A stretch of DNA of 64,000 nucleotides from Phycisphaerae bacterium (GCA_019636475.1 JAHBXN010000006.1:270071-334070), one strand, 5' to 3'. Positions 16,606-24,986 are shown, counted from the first letter of the stretch. The notes: generated by a model not told the origin, from the sequence alone. A program made the numbers and translations.

Positions 16606-19600
16606 TCAATCCTTCGATGACGCGTCGTCCGGCTGGGATGTGGCCGGCTGTGTGGCGGCCGCCTGCGCCCCGTCGGCCGGCTGGGTGGTCGCTTCGTCCT
16701 GTCTCATCCACCACGGCGGGGAATTGGGGACCAGGGCTTCAACTTCTTTCAGGAAGGCCTGGTAATCGTCGTCCTCTGCGTTATCCGGGTCCTTCATCAG
16801 AAGGACGAGGCGTTCGCGTGCGGTTTGGGCTTCCGCAGTCCGGCCGAGTTTCATCTGGCTCATCGCAATAAACGCCCAGTTGACGGGCTCCTGCGGATCC
16901 GTCGGCGGCGCTTCGGGATTCCTGCCTTTTGCATATTGCCGCTCAGACTTCTCCAGTGCTTCGATCGCCTCGGGATAGTTACCGGCTCGATAGTGTGCCA
17001 CGCCAAGCGTACTAAGGATATCGGCGTCATCCGGCTGTTGCTTGGCGGCCTGGCCCACGGCCTCCAAGGCCGCCGCTACACGCTCGGGCGATTCGGTCGG
17101 ATCACTGACAATTTCCCACGCCGCCGAATTCAGCTCATCGCCCGTGGGGGCCCACATCCCGGCTTGCACGATCAGGTCGCGATGCAGTCGAGCCGAAAAA
17201 GCGGTGAGCGTATTATGGCCGTCGCCATCCCACGCCGCGGCCGCGGCGCGGACCCGCGCCGCGATTAGGTGCTTTTTCTTAAGGGAGGCCAAGACATTGT
17301 TGGTTTTCTGGTTGATTTCCGCCACGCGTAAATCCAGTTGCTTGAGGCGCGCCAGCTTCCGTAGTGGCGAAACACCCGGCTCGCCACGTATCCGCTGTCG
17401 CAGTTCGCTCGCGGGCGGCTCCGGCTTGGCGAGCAGATCATCGACGAAAGGAGCGGCCGCGCGGAGCTCGTCGCTTCGCAGTACCCGATCGGCTCGACGC
17501 GCTTCCGGCGACCGGCTGTCGAGCACGACGGCGGTTTCATCATCAAGGCGAACAATCAGTTGGGCCCCGTCGGGCGAGAGGGACAATCCGACGGGACGTC
17601 GGTCGAGGCGAATTATCGCCAGTTCGCGGTCTTCCGGGGCAGGCAGGCTGGCCGGATTCCCGCGAAGGGCCGATTGATCCGGCAAGCGGCCGAATATCCG
17701 CAACGATTGATCCGGATTCGCGATGACCCGCCGAAGCCCGTCGGGGCTGACTGCGCTCATGGAAAAGGTTTCGGAGCCGTGAAATGCGTTCGATGTGCCG
17801 GTGCCGGGATCAGACTGCATCAGATGCGCAATCTCAATGTCGAGGTCCAGGGCCGGAAGCGGTTTTTCGGGATCGTCTTGCAGCGGGAGGCGAAGCATGT
17901 ACGACCTGGTTTGGTCATATTCTTCGGCGAAGACGAAGTTGAATGGGGCCTCTGCCTTAAGTCGAATTTCCGGACAATTTGCATCGGTAAGAGTTCGATA
18001 TGTGTCCAGCAACGCGCCAGAAAGGTCCCATGTCGATATCGTCCTATTCTCGGCCGTGATGATCTCTCCCCCATCCCTGCTGAAGACGGCGCTGTTGACC
18101 GAACGCTCGTGTCGCATGGTTTCGCCGTGCTGCCGGCCGGTGTCGGCGTCCCAGAGCTTCGCGGTCTTGTCTTCTGACCCTGTCAGCACGAGCTTGCCAT
18201 CCCTGCTGAAGACGGCGCTGTTGACCGAACGCTCGTGTCGCATGGTTTCGCCGTGCTGCCGGCCGGTGTCGGCGTCCCAGAGCTTCGCGGTTTTGTCGCT
18301 TGAGCGTGTCAGCACGAGCTTGCCATCCCTGCTGAAGACGGCGCTGTTGACCGAACGCTCGTGTCGCATGGTTTCGCCGTGCTGCCGGCCGGTGTCGGCG
18401 TCCCAGAGCTTCGCGGTCTTGTCTTCTGACCGTGTCAGCACGAGCTTGCCATCCGGGCTGAAGACGGCGCCGGAGACCCAGCCTTCGTGTCGCATGGTTT
18501 CGCCGTGCTGCTGGCCGGTGTCGGCGTCCCAGAGCTTCGCGGTTTTGTCGCTTGAGCGTGTCAGCACGAGCTTGCCATCCGGGCTGAAGACGGCGCCGGA
18601 GACCCAGTCTTCGTGTCGCATGGTTTCGCCGTGCTGCTGGCCGGTGTCGGCGTCCCAGAGCTTCGCGGTGTCGTCGCTTGACGCAGTCAGCACGAGCTTG
18701 CCATCCGGGCTGAAGACGGCGCTGTTGACCGAACGCTCGTGTCGCATGGTTTCGCCGTGCTGCTGGCCGGTGTCGGCGTCCCAGAGCTTCGCGGTCTTGT
18801 CTTCTGACCGTGTCAGCACGAGCTTGCCATCCGGGCTAACAGTGGGCGAGCAGCCAGGCAAGGTCAGGTGAATCACCTCCGCCTTGGACCGCAGGTAGCG
18901 CCACTCCCAGCCACGCATGTTCGGCGGGCAGGAATCCAGCCGCGCCCGCGCCTCCGGCCAGCTGTGCACGGACATGGTGAGTTGTGCCGCGCCGATTTTT
19001 GCGATGTATTCCTCGAGTTCCGCGCGCTGGCGTTCCTTTTCGAGGGAAGCCATCGCAGTCTCCGCGCGTTCAAACTCCTCGACAGCGCGGGACTCGTTCG
19101 ACTTTGCGATCCTGGTCTGCTCCTCGGCCTCCCGCGCGTTTTGCCGAGCGTGGCGATACATCGCGGTCAGGCCGATCGTGGCGCCGATCAGGACCGCGCC
19201 AATCGCCGACACGGCCGTCACGGGGCCTCGGTGCTTTCGCACGAACTTGCTTGCGCGATAGGCGAGGCTCGGCGGCGCGGCGACAACCGGTTCACCGGTC
19301 AGGTGACGTTGCAGATCGGCGGCGAAGGCGCTGGCGCTTTCGTAGCGTCGGGTGCGATCCTTCTCGATCGCTTTCATCACGATCCAGTCGAGATCGCCGC
19401 GAAGTTCCCTGGTCAGTGCTCGAATGTCGGTGTCGTGGGTTTTTCGGATCGTCTCCGGCGTTGCGTTTTTCGTGCGATTGACCTTCTCCGTGGTGAGCGT
19501 CAAGAGCCGTGTACTGGGCTTGGGCGGTTCCTGCTCCTTGATGATGCGCGCCAGTCCATCAATGCCCGCGCCGCGCAGGGTGGCCGCGTCGAAGGGCAGT

Positions 19601-20583
19601 GTGCCCGTCAGTAGTTGATAGAGCAGTACACCGAGCGAATAGATATCGGCCCGCGTGTCGATATCAAGCCCGGTGGTGCCCGCCTGCTCCGGCGCCATGT
19701 ATTCCGGGGTGCCGATGAGCCGGCCCATCTCGGTGTAGAGCGAGTGCTCCGTCAGCTTGCCGATGGTGGCTTTTGCGATTCCGAAGTCGATCACCTTCGG
19801 GACCGGCTTGCCGTCCAGCAGCGTCACGAGAATGTTGCCGGGCTTCAGGTCGCGATGGATCACGCCCTTCTGATGGGCATGTTGAACGGCGCTGCAGATG
19901 TCCATGAAGAGGCCGAGGCGGTCTCGAATTTTCAATCGGGCAGAGTCGCAGTAGGTGGTGATGGGAACGCCCGGGACGAACTCCATCACGAAGTAGGGTC
20001 GGCCCGAGGCGGTCGCGCCGGCGTCGAAAACCCGGGCGACGTTCGGATGGTCCATGACGGCCAGCGCCTGCCGCTCGGCCTCGAAGCGGGCGAGCACTTC
20101 GCGCGTGTCCATGCCGGCTTTGACGATCTTGATCGCGACTTTGCGTCGGACGGTCTTTGTCTGTTCCGCGACCCAGACGGTGCCGAATCCGCCCTCGCCG
20201 ATTTTCTCCAGTAGTTTGTATCGCCCGAGAACCTGCCCGACTTGTTCGTTGCCCGTTTGCCCTTGGGCGAGGCGGGTGGATTGGGAATCGGTGTCTGCCC
20301 CGGACGCCCGGTGACTTCCACTTCTGGCGGCTCCGGCATCAGCCCAGTCGGCCGGGGGGCGAATCCGGGCGCCGCCCCCGCCGGTGGGGGCGCTCATGAA
20401 GTCGTCGACCTGATCGAAGGCCGCGATGAGCGCGTCCACCTTTTGTCGCAGAGTGACGTTGCCGGCGCACGAGACCTCGAGGAAAGCCGCTCGCTCATCC
20501 GGCGGAAGTTTGATCGCCTCGGCGAAAATCTCCTTGGCGGATCTTTCCCGTTCGGGGTTGTCATTGGCTGTCGGCTGAGTCAT
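16606..20583 (-). CDS. Ser/Thr protein kinase with WD40 and TPR regions
   Basis: Giant membrane-anchored kinase of 1325 residues. Kinase domain about 121-430: glycine loop 'IGEGGFGTVWVAE', VAIK Lys about 152, 'HRDLKPGN' about 243, 'DFGIA' about 266 and 'GTPEYMAPEQ'; all catalytic residues are present. One membrane helix about 455-476 is followed by a coiled coil (480-540). Residues 585-837 are six near-identical 42-residue WD40 repeats plus a diverged seventh. The C-terminus has a TPR-like segment ('LGVAHYRAGNYPEAIEALEK') and a Gln/Thr/Ala-rich tail. ATG 20583 follows GGGAGG and overlaps the sigma factor stop by 23 bases, so the two are translationally coupled. Confidence 0.95.
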   Translation of the reverse strand: MTQPTANDNPERERSAKEIFAEAIKLPPDERAAFLEVSCAGNVTLRQKVDALIAAFDQVDDFMSAPTGGGGARIRPPADWADAGAARSGSHRASGADTDSQSTRLAQGQTGNEQVGQVLGRYKLLEKIGEGGFGTVWVAEQTKTVRRKVAIKIVKAGMDTREVLARFEAERQALAVMDHPNVARVFDAGATASGRPYFVMEFVPGVPITTYCDSARLKIRDRLGLFMDICSAVQHAHQKGVIHRDLKPGNILVTLLDGKPVPKVIDFGIAKATIGKLTEHSLYTEMGRLIGTPEYMAPEQAGTTGLDIDTRADIYSLGVLLYQLLTGTLPFDAATLRGAGIDGLARIIKEQEPPKPSTRLLTLTTEKVNRTKNATPETIRKTHDTDIRALTRELRGDLDWIVMKAIEKDRTRRYESASAFAADLQRHLTGEPVVAAPPSLAYRASKFVRKHRGPVTAVSAIGAVLIGATIGLTAMYRHARQNAREAEEQTRIAKSNESRAVEEFERAETAMASLEKERQRAELEEYIAKIGAAQLTMSVHSWPEARARLDSCPPNMRGWEWRYLRSKAEVIHLTLPGCSPTVSPDGKLVLTRSEDKTAKLWDADTGQQHGETMRHERSVNSAVFSPDGKLVLTASSDDTAKLWDADTGQQHGETMRHEDWVSGAVFSPDGKLVLTRSSDKTAKLWDADTGQQHGETMRHEGWVSGAVFSPDGKLVLTRSEDKTAKLWDADTGRQHGETMRHERSVNSAVFSRDGKLVLTRSSDKTAKLWDADTGRQHGETMRHERSVNSAVFSRDGKLVLTGSEDKTAKLWDADTGRQHGETMRHERSVNSAVFSRDGGEIITAENRTISTWDLSGALLDTYRTLTDANCPEIRLKAEAPFNFVFAEEYDQTRSYMLRLPLQDDPEKPLPALDLDIEIAHLMQSDPGTGTSNAFHGSETFSMSAVSPDGLRRVIANPDQSLRIFGRLPDQSALRGNPASLPAPEDRELAIIRLDRRPVGLSLSPDGAQLIVRLDDETAVVLDSRSPEARRADRVLRSDELRAAAPFVDDLLAKPEPPASELRQRIRGEPGVSPLRKLARLKQLDLRVAEINQKTNNVLASLKKKHLIAARVRAAAAAWDGDGHNTLTAFSARLHRDLIVQAGMWAPTGDELNSAAWEIVSDPTESPERVAAALEAVGQAAKQQPDDADILSTLGVAHYRAGNYPEAIEALEKSERQYAKGRNPEAPPTDPQEPVNWAFIAMSQMKLGRTAEAQTARERLVLLMKDPDNAEDDDYQAFLKEVEALVPNSPPWWMRQDEATTQPADGAQAAATQPATSQPDDASSKD
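18075..18830 (-). repeat. Six tandem 126-bp repeats inside the WD40 region
   Basis: The phrase AGCTTGCCATCC recurs at 18191, 18317, 18443, 18569, 18695 and 18821, exactly 126 bases apart, and whole units differ at only a few positions. Each unit encodes one 42-residue blade ('TAKLWDADTGQQHGETMRHE'). Changes cluster at the positions RSE/ASS/RSS/GSE and RSVNS/DWVSG/GWVSG, which fall on blade edges. The near-identity at DNA level means recent duplication or ongoing gene conversion. Confidence 0.95.
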
Positions 20584-21115
20584 TCGGCGATGCCTCCCAT
20601 TGGGCCTTGAGCCAGGCACGGGCGAAGTTCCAGTCGTTCTTGACCGTGCCGACGGAGACGCCGAGTGCTTCGGCGGTCTCCTCATGGCTGAGTCCCGCGA
20701 AGAATCGCATGCAGACGACGCTCGCCGCGCGGGCATCCTCTTGTTCCAAGCGCGAAATCAGGTCATCGAGTACAAGCGCGTTCGAAAGATTCTCGTCTCG
20801 TGCGAGATCGATGAGGTCGTTGAACCGGGCCGGGCGGGCGCCGCCGCCTCGCTTGATTGCGCCTCGTGCGCGGGCGTGCTCGATGAGAATGCGTCGCATG
20901 GCCTGTGCCGCCGTCGCGAAGAAGTGTGCGCGGTTGGTCACGTTTTCGGGTCCGTTTGCCCCCTGGAGCCGCATCCATGCCTCATTCACAAGTGCGGTGG
21001 GCTGAAGTGTGTGATCCTTGCGTTCCATCGCGAGCTTTCGCTGCGCAATGTGTCGAAGTTGATTGTAGACTTCGGCGAACAGGCCGTCGTTGCGGTCGAG
21101 GGGTGTATCAGGCAC
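20561..21115 (-). CDS. ECF-like RNA polymerase sigma factor, Planctomycetes type
   Basis: A 184-residue sigma factor with region 2 ('LAMERKDHTLQPTALVNEAW', 'NRAHFFATAAQAMRRILIEHAR') and region 4 ('LSHEETAEALGVSVGTVKNDWNFARAWLK', here split by text as a helix-turn-helix). The HTLQPTALVNEA and RILIEHARAR motifs are typical of the ECF subfamily found mainly in Planctomycetes and Verrucomicrobia next to large kinases (TIGR02999-like, from recall). It lacks an anti-sigma partner; the downstream kinase is the expected regulator, probably by phosphorylating the sigma factor. Confidence 0.93.
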   Translation of the reverse strand: MPDTPLDRNDGLFAEVYNQLRHIAQRKLAMERKDHTLQPTALVNEAWMRLQGANGPENVTNRAHFFATAAQAMRRILIEHARARGAIKRGGGARPARFNDLIDLARDENLSNALVLDDLISRLEQEDARAASVVCMRFFAGLSHEETAEALGVSVGTVKNDWNFARAWLKAQWEASPNDSADSQ

Positions 21116-21270
21116 AGCGGCGCTCCCTGATGTGGTTGCTTTGGACCCGGGCCATCATGATAGCCGATCGGCCGGGCGGAATCAGCCGGTCTGGTTGAGG
21201 TGACTCGGTACCGTCATCGCGGTGGGCGATTGAATTGGCCGGCGCTGGAATGAATAGGGACAGGGGGAAA

Positions 21271-21361
21271 CGGAGAGGGGGGGATTCGAACCCCCGGTAC
21301 GGGTTTAAGCCCGTACGACGGTTTAGCAAACCGTTGCTTTAAGCCACTCAGCCACCTCTCC
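21271..21361 (-). tRNA. tRNA-Ser (GCU anticodon)
   Basis: On the minus strand a 7-bp acceptor stem (GGAGAGG/CCTCTCC) closes a full cloverleaf. The anticodon loop TTGCTAA gives GCU, and the long variable arm (TACGGGCTTAAACCCGTA) marks a class II serine tRNA. The T-arm is GGGGGTTCGAATCCCCC and the discriminator base is G, correct for serine. The 3' CCA is not encoded (AAA precedes on the plus strand), so it must be added by a nucleotidyltransferase. It reads AGC and AGT codons. Confidence 0.96.
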
Positions 21362-21440
21362 GGGCTGTTCTGGTTTCCAACTTGCGACACGACCAAGGCC
21401 GGCAACCGGTGTGCGCGCCTCGGACGGGTCGAGTCGTGCT

Positions 21441-21468
21441 ATTCTATCGGAGCGGACCGGGGGGTCAA
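21441..21468 (-). promoter_or_regulatory. Sigma-70 promoter of tRNA-Ser
   Basis: Minus strand TTGACC (21468-21463), 16-base spacer, TAGAAT (21446-21441); both boxes match 5 of 6. The expected start of transcription near 21434 is about 73 bases before the tRNA 5' end, leaving a leader to be removed by RNase P. Confidence 0.7.
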
Positions 21469-21519
21469 CAAAAAGGGAATTGAGTAACTTCAGGCCAGAT
21501 CGTGCCTTGTCGGGGCGCC

Positions 21520-22776
21520 TCAGGCTCGCCTTCGACGGGCGAGCGGGAACACGCACATGGCAAGGAGTGCCAACGCCGCCGGCTCGGGCGCGGCGCCCGG
21601 CGGGTCAAACGCGACCATGAGAGAGCCGTCGGCATCGATGTACGCCACGGCCGGCCAACTCGTGCCGTAATCGTCGAAGGCGAGTGACGGCCGCCGCGGC
21701 AGTCCCATCGCATTGTCGAGCGAGGCGGTTGCGTCGATCAGGCTCGTCTGCCAGACGCTGCTCGCATTCATGTAGGCGAACTGAATCTGCTGTGCGAAGG
21801 GGGAAGTGACTTTCTGTTCATACGCGATTGCCGGCCGTCCGTCCGAGCGGTCGAATGCCAGGTCGATGTCCTCGAAGACGGCTGTCGTGGACGACTGGAC
21901 CTGCGTTGTCACCAGCATGGTTCCGGTGGACTTTGCGTACATGAGCCGCGAAGTGTTCGTCGTCGAATCCAGCGTGGTGTAGGCCAGCGCGATCTTCCCG
22001 TCCGTCGGACTGGTGGCGATGGCGACCCCCTTGACGTCATCAGCCGTCGCAAGAATGGATGAAGTCCATGAACCGCCGCTGATCGGTTCGGAGGCGACGA
22101 TGACGGCGTTTGCTCCCGAAGTGAGACGGGCGCCCGCGATTGCATGGCGCCGGCCGGTGTGATCCGTGGTGAGCCGGAGATCAAACACATTCGAGACGCC
22201 CGGAAGGGTTCCGAGCGACCCGGTTGTGTGGCTGCCATTCGCGCCGCTGAAGCCCATCATGCCGCCGGCCGTCTGCGTGGAGTAAATGCCGCGGAGTGTG
22301 CCGGTCAGGTCGTGCGAGATAGTGAGCGCGGGGCGATTGACGTTCGCACCGGAGGCGGCGATGGTCTGAAGCGTTGTGTTGTTGAACAGTGTTTTGACGA
22401 CTCCGTCACCATTGACCCATGCGACGGTGGGGCGCTCGGAGCGATCAAACGAGAGCGATGTCAAAATTCCGGCCCCCGTCGTGGCTTCGACGGTGTGGTG
22501 GGTCCAGAAACCCAATCCGGATGTGTTCGAGCGATAGACCGTGTTGCCGACGCCGGTGTTGTGGGTGACGGACCATGCGACCGAAGGCACGCCGTAATGA
22601 TCAAACGCCAGCGAGGGCGATGAAATGAACATGTTCGCCGGAGGCGCGCCGACAGGTGAGTACAGCCACGTCGGGGTTCCATCGATTGCGCTGGCCGAGC
22701 GCTGGAAGCTCAGCGTCATAATCAGGGTGACGACGACGAACGACAGATTGCGAACGAGACGGACCGGCTGGTGCAT
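21520..22776 (-). CDS. Exported protein with PEP-CTERM anchor
   Basis: A 418-residue surface or secreted protein. Its signal peptide runs through 'LSFVVVTLIMTLSFQRSASA'. The C-terminus 'PEPAALALLAMCVFPLARRRR' has the three parts of a PEP-CTERM sorting signal: PEP motif, hydrophobic stretch, basic end. It should be processed by an exosortase encoded elsewhere. The body contains repeated 'SLAFDHYGVPSVAW'-type segments (also 'SFDRSERPTVAWV', 'LAFDRSDGRPAIAYE', 'SLAFDDYGTSWPAVAYI'), consistent with a beta-propeller whose blades each close with a V-A-W/Y motif. The start at 22776 follows GGAGAG. Ligand or enzyme role unknown. Confidence 0.85.
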   Translation of the reverse strand: MHQPVRLVRNLSFVVVTLIMTLSFQRSASAIDGTPTWLYSPVGAPPANMFISSPSLAFDHYGVPSVAWSVTHNTGVGNTVYRSNTSGLGFWTHHTVEATTGAGILTSLSFDRSERPTVAWVNGDGVVKTLFNNTTLQTIAASGANVNRPALTISHDLTGTLRGIYSTQTAGGMMGFSGANGSHTTGSLGTLPGVSNVFDLRLTTDHTGRRHAIAGARLTSGANAVIVASEPISGGSWTSSILATADDVKGVAIATSPTDGKIALAYTTLDSTTNTSRLMYAKSTGTMLVTTQVQSSTTAVFEDIDLAFDRSDGRPAIAYEQKVTSPFAQQIQFAYMNASSVWQTSLIDATASLDNAMGLPRRPSLAFDDYGTSWPAVAYIDADGSLMVAFDPPGAAPEPAALALLAMCVFPLARRRRA

Positions 22777-23037
22777 CGTGTAGCTCTCCGTAGATAGGTT
22801 GCGGTGCCCGCACTGAGGCATCAATCTACGGAAGAGGGAAGGCGAGTGTCAACCGTATCGCCAGGTGAGCATCGGGCATGGGCCGAATCTGCGGCTTCTG
22901 GTGCCGGGGCCGTCATCCCGTTCGTGTCGTTGGTCCGTTCGATGCCGCGCGGATCAAGGTTTCGGGCGTGGGCCGGTTGTATCCGGGGTGCGGGTTAGCT
23001 TCGGATGGTTCGCATGGGCCAGTGGAACGGAAAAATA
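22777..23037. other. Intergenic region, no gene seen
   Basis: High-G+C spacer between the divergent PEP-CTERM and SRPBCC genes. Apart from the promoter and operator-like region listed next, I see no conserved structure or reading frame. Confidence 0.4.
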
Positions 23038-23039
23038 TT

Positions 23040-23092
23040 AAACCAATAGGTTGACAATAAAGTTGCGGCTGTTATATTAAACCAAGTGGTTT
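23040..23092. promoter_or_regulatory. Paired operator-like palindromes
   Basis: AAACCA-AT-AGGTTG (23040-23053) overlaps the -35 box, and AAACCA-AG-TGGTTT (23079-23092, perfect 6+2+6) covers the start of transcription. Both begin with TTAAACCAA and their centres are 39 bases apart. This is the layout of a repressible promoter. AACC-N-GGTT palindromes of this type are, as I recall, typical of ArsR-family repressors that accompany SRPBCC genes, but no such regulator is encoded in the window. Confidence 0.65.
23051..23078 (+). promoter_or_regulatory. Strong sigma-70 promoter of the SRPBCC gene
   Basis: TTGACA (23051-23056, perfect), 16-base spacer, TATATT (23073-23078, 5/6). The segment is notably AT-rich for this genome. 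Transcription should start near 23085, leaving a leader of about 135 bases with a hairpin GCGCTCC-TCC-GGAGCGC at 23121-23137. Confidence 0.8.
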
Positions 23093-23220
23093 GAAATAAG
23101 TTGCTTGATTTTGAGTTGTGGCGCTCCTCCGGAGCGCTGAGCAATAATCAGATTTGGCAATTGTTTGCGGGCGAATTCGGCAATGCGGGTTCGCTCACGA
23201 TACGCGGAAGGAGTCTATGA

Positions 23221-23742
23221 ATGGAGACGGCGCACAAGTTGAAGGTGACAACCCCCACCGATCTCGAAATTGTCATGACGCGGGTATTCGATTCGCCGCG
23301 CCACCTGGTCTGGAATGCCATGACCCAGCCGGACCTGGTCCGACGCTGGATGTTCATGCCCCCGGGCTGGAATTGGGCGGAATGCGAAATGGACGTGCGC
23401 GTCGGCGGAAAGTTTCGCTGGGCGTGGAGCGGTCCGGACGGACAATTGGCATTGACGATCTGGGGCGAGCACCGCGAGGTGAGTCCGCCGGCGAAGATCG
23501 TCCACACCGAGCGCATGGAGATGGGACCGGGCGGCGGATGCGGCGCGGGCGATTCGAGCGGCGATCCGTGGGAGCTTCTGGCAACGTTGGAGTTGCTTGA
23601 ACAGGGCGGGAAGACCCATTTGAAAATGACGCTGCTTTTCCCGACGAAGGAAGGTCGTGACGGAGCGCTGGCATCAGGCATGGAACATGGCGTGGCGGCG
23701 GGCTACGACGCGCTCGATGGAATTCTTGCGAACTGCAAATGA
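23221..23742 (+). CDS. SRPBCC (AHSA1-like) domain protein
   Basis: A 173-residue START/SRPBCC fold protein of the AHSA1 branch: 'ELEIVMTRVFDSPRHLVWNAMTQPDLVRRW'-like opening (here split, beginning 'VMTRVFDSPRHLVWNAMT'), 'PPGWNWAECEMDVRVGGKF' and a C-terminal helix 'GMEHGVAAGYDALDGIL'. These proteins have a hydrophobic cavity; most are of unknown ligand, often in ArsR-regulated stress or detoxification operons. The ATG follows AAGGAG. It is directly followed by the remnant of a PhnB-like gene, its usual neighbour. Function cannot be taken further from sequence. Confidence 0.93.
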   Translation: METAHKLKVTTPTDLEIVMTRVFDSPRHLVWNAMTQPDLVRRWMFMPPGWNWAECEMDVRVGGKFRWAWSGPDGQLALTIWGEHREVSPPAKIVHTERMEMGPGGGCGAGDSSGDPWELLATLELLEQGGKTHLKMTLLFPTKEGRDGALASGMEHGVAAGYDALDGILANCK

Positions 23743-23763
23743 CAGGCTCCGGGAGGCCCGGCA

Positions 23764-23814
23764 ATGAACAAGATTACGCCGTTTCTGATGTTCAACGATC
23801 AGCTTGAAGCGGCC
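23764..23814 (+). pseudogene. Remnant of a PhnB-like (VOC superfamily) gene
   Basis: The first 17 codons (MNKITPFLMFNDQLEAA) match the start of PhnB-like glyoxalase-fold proteins ('M-KITPFL-F-----A'), with GGGAGG upstream of the ATG. After this the frame no longer resembles the family (the expected aromatic 'FY' and the rest of the roughly 130-residue domain are missing). Instead it runs into the 3' end of the opposite-strand gene at 23889. The gene therefore looks cut off by a deletion or rearrangement. Such genes usually sit beside SRPBCC genes, as here. Confidence 0.65.
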
Positions 23815-23888
23815 CGCTGGGAGGCTGACTCATCGGGCGATCACGCGGTGGAGTTTCGGGATGGTTTTCCGGGCGCGCCGGCCACCGG

Positions 23889-24926
23889 CTACCTTGTTGT
23901 GGGTTCGCCGGTGTACACGACTTCGAAGTCGCGTCCCTTCACTTCGCGCAGTCGGCCTAGTTCGTCGTCGTTCCACCGCGGATCGGGCGCTCCCGAGATG
24001 TACCAGTTCGAGCCATTATCCGCGACTATCATGCCATATTTCTTCAATCCGCGCAGTATCACCTGCACGCTCGATGGAAAAGCGGATTCGTTGAAGTCCG
24101 ACCGAAGCCTCACGCGCAGCCCCATTGGCGGATGATTCGCGTTTGTGGACGAACTGGCGAAGTGCCGTGCCGGAGACACATAGGCGCGTTGCGTCTGTGA
24201 AACGGTGAACCGAAGCGCGTGCGTCAGCTCGCCTCGAATGACAATCTCATCATAACGAGCCAGACCGGGGAAGATCGGCAATCCGGCGGCATCGGCCGAC
24301 GTCCATCCCGCCGGCCGCAGGGCGTTCGATGTCAGATCAAAGATCGCGCCGGAGCCGGCGGACCAGTTGATCCCATTTCGATGGGCATCGTACAACTCGT
24401 AAAGCAGCTTGTTTTCGGTATCAACGACGATGATATGTCGATCACCGTCGCCGTTCGGCCCGCCCTCGATGGGAGCATCCGGCGGAATGGGATACGGCCC
24501 CGCGTCGCTTTCATCGGCATAGTCGAACGTCAACGAGACCTTCGGCTGGTTACCATCGACGACCACGAACGGAATCCCGATCGGCGCGCCCTCGTAGACT
24601 GTCCCGAAGTCGGGATGCAGGCCGGTATCAAGGCCCATCGACGCCAGAAAATTCGCCGAATTCGGATGCACAGGAAGCGTCGAAACATCCTGATTCCATG
24701 GGTTATCCGGCGGGAAAACCTGCAACGAACCGATATCAGTATTCCCTGAACCGTTCGGGTCGGTTGTCAGGCCGCCGTTGTTATTGGCGTTTGAGGCATT
24801 TGAATTTCCAGGCAGGTCGATTAAACCGATTGAATTCTCGCACGCGACGAACGACGACGCACCGAGTGCCGCCGCGACGAGGATGAGCGCAAAGCAACAC
24901 GGGTAAGGGCCGTAGCGTGCTTCCAT
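23889..24926 (-). CDS. Conserved exported protein of unknown function
   Basis: A 345-residue exported, possibly lipid-anchored protein: 'CFALILVAAALGASSFVAC' then an Asn/Gly-rich linker (NSNASNANNNGG). The mature part begins 'VFPPDNPWNQDVSTLPVHPNS' and carries 'LHPDFGT', 'GIPFVVVDGNQPKV', 'YPIPPDAPIEGG', 'DRHIIVVDTENKLLYELYDA' and 'ALRFTVSQTQRAYVSPARH', a conserved family I have seen only as uncharacterised proteins. His, Asp and Arg conservation suggests an enzyme or carbohydrate-binding fold, unproven. ATG 24926 with GAGGCG before it was preferred to an ATG at 24938. Its 3' end abuts the broken PhnB-like gene. Confidence 0.82.
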   Translation of the reverse strand: MEARYGPYPCCFALILVAAALGASSFVACENSIGLIDLPGNSNASNANNNGGLTTDPNGSGNTDIGSLQVFPPDNPWNQDVSTLPVHPNSANFLASMGLDTGLHPDFGTVYEGAPIGIPFVVVDGNQPKVSLTFDYADESDAGPYPIPPDAPIEGGPNGDGDRHIIVVDTENKLLYELYDAHRNGINWSAGSGAIFDLTSNALRPAGWTSADAAGLPIFPGLARYDEIVIRGELTHALRFTVSQTQRAYVSPARHFASSSTNANHPPMGLRVRLRSDFNESAFPSSVQVILRGLKKYGMIVADNGSNWYISGAPDPRWNDDELGRLREVKGRDFEVVYTGEPTTR

Positions 24927-24986
24927 ACCGCGCCTCATTCGAGAAGAGTCCGGGGGAGGATATTTGTGCGGGTTTTATCTACTCTC

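Noticed and set aside
18075..18830. Regular 126-bp repeats considered as CRISPR or satellite
   Set aside because: The repeats are continuous coding sequence, with no spacers; each encodes one WD40 blade.
17795..18871. 358-codon plus-strand frame with repeating 'SCRMVSPCC' units
   Set aside because: It is the antisense reading of the WD40 repeat array; the repetition comes from the real gene.
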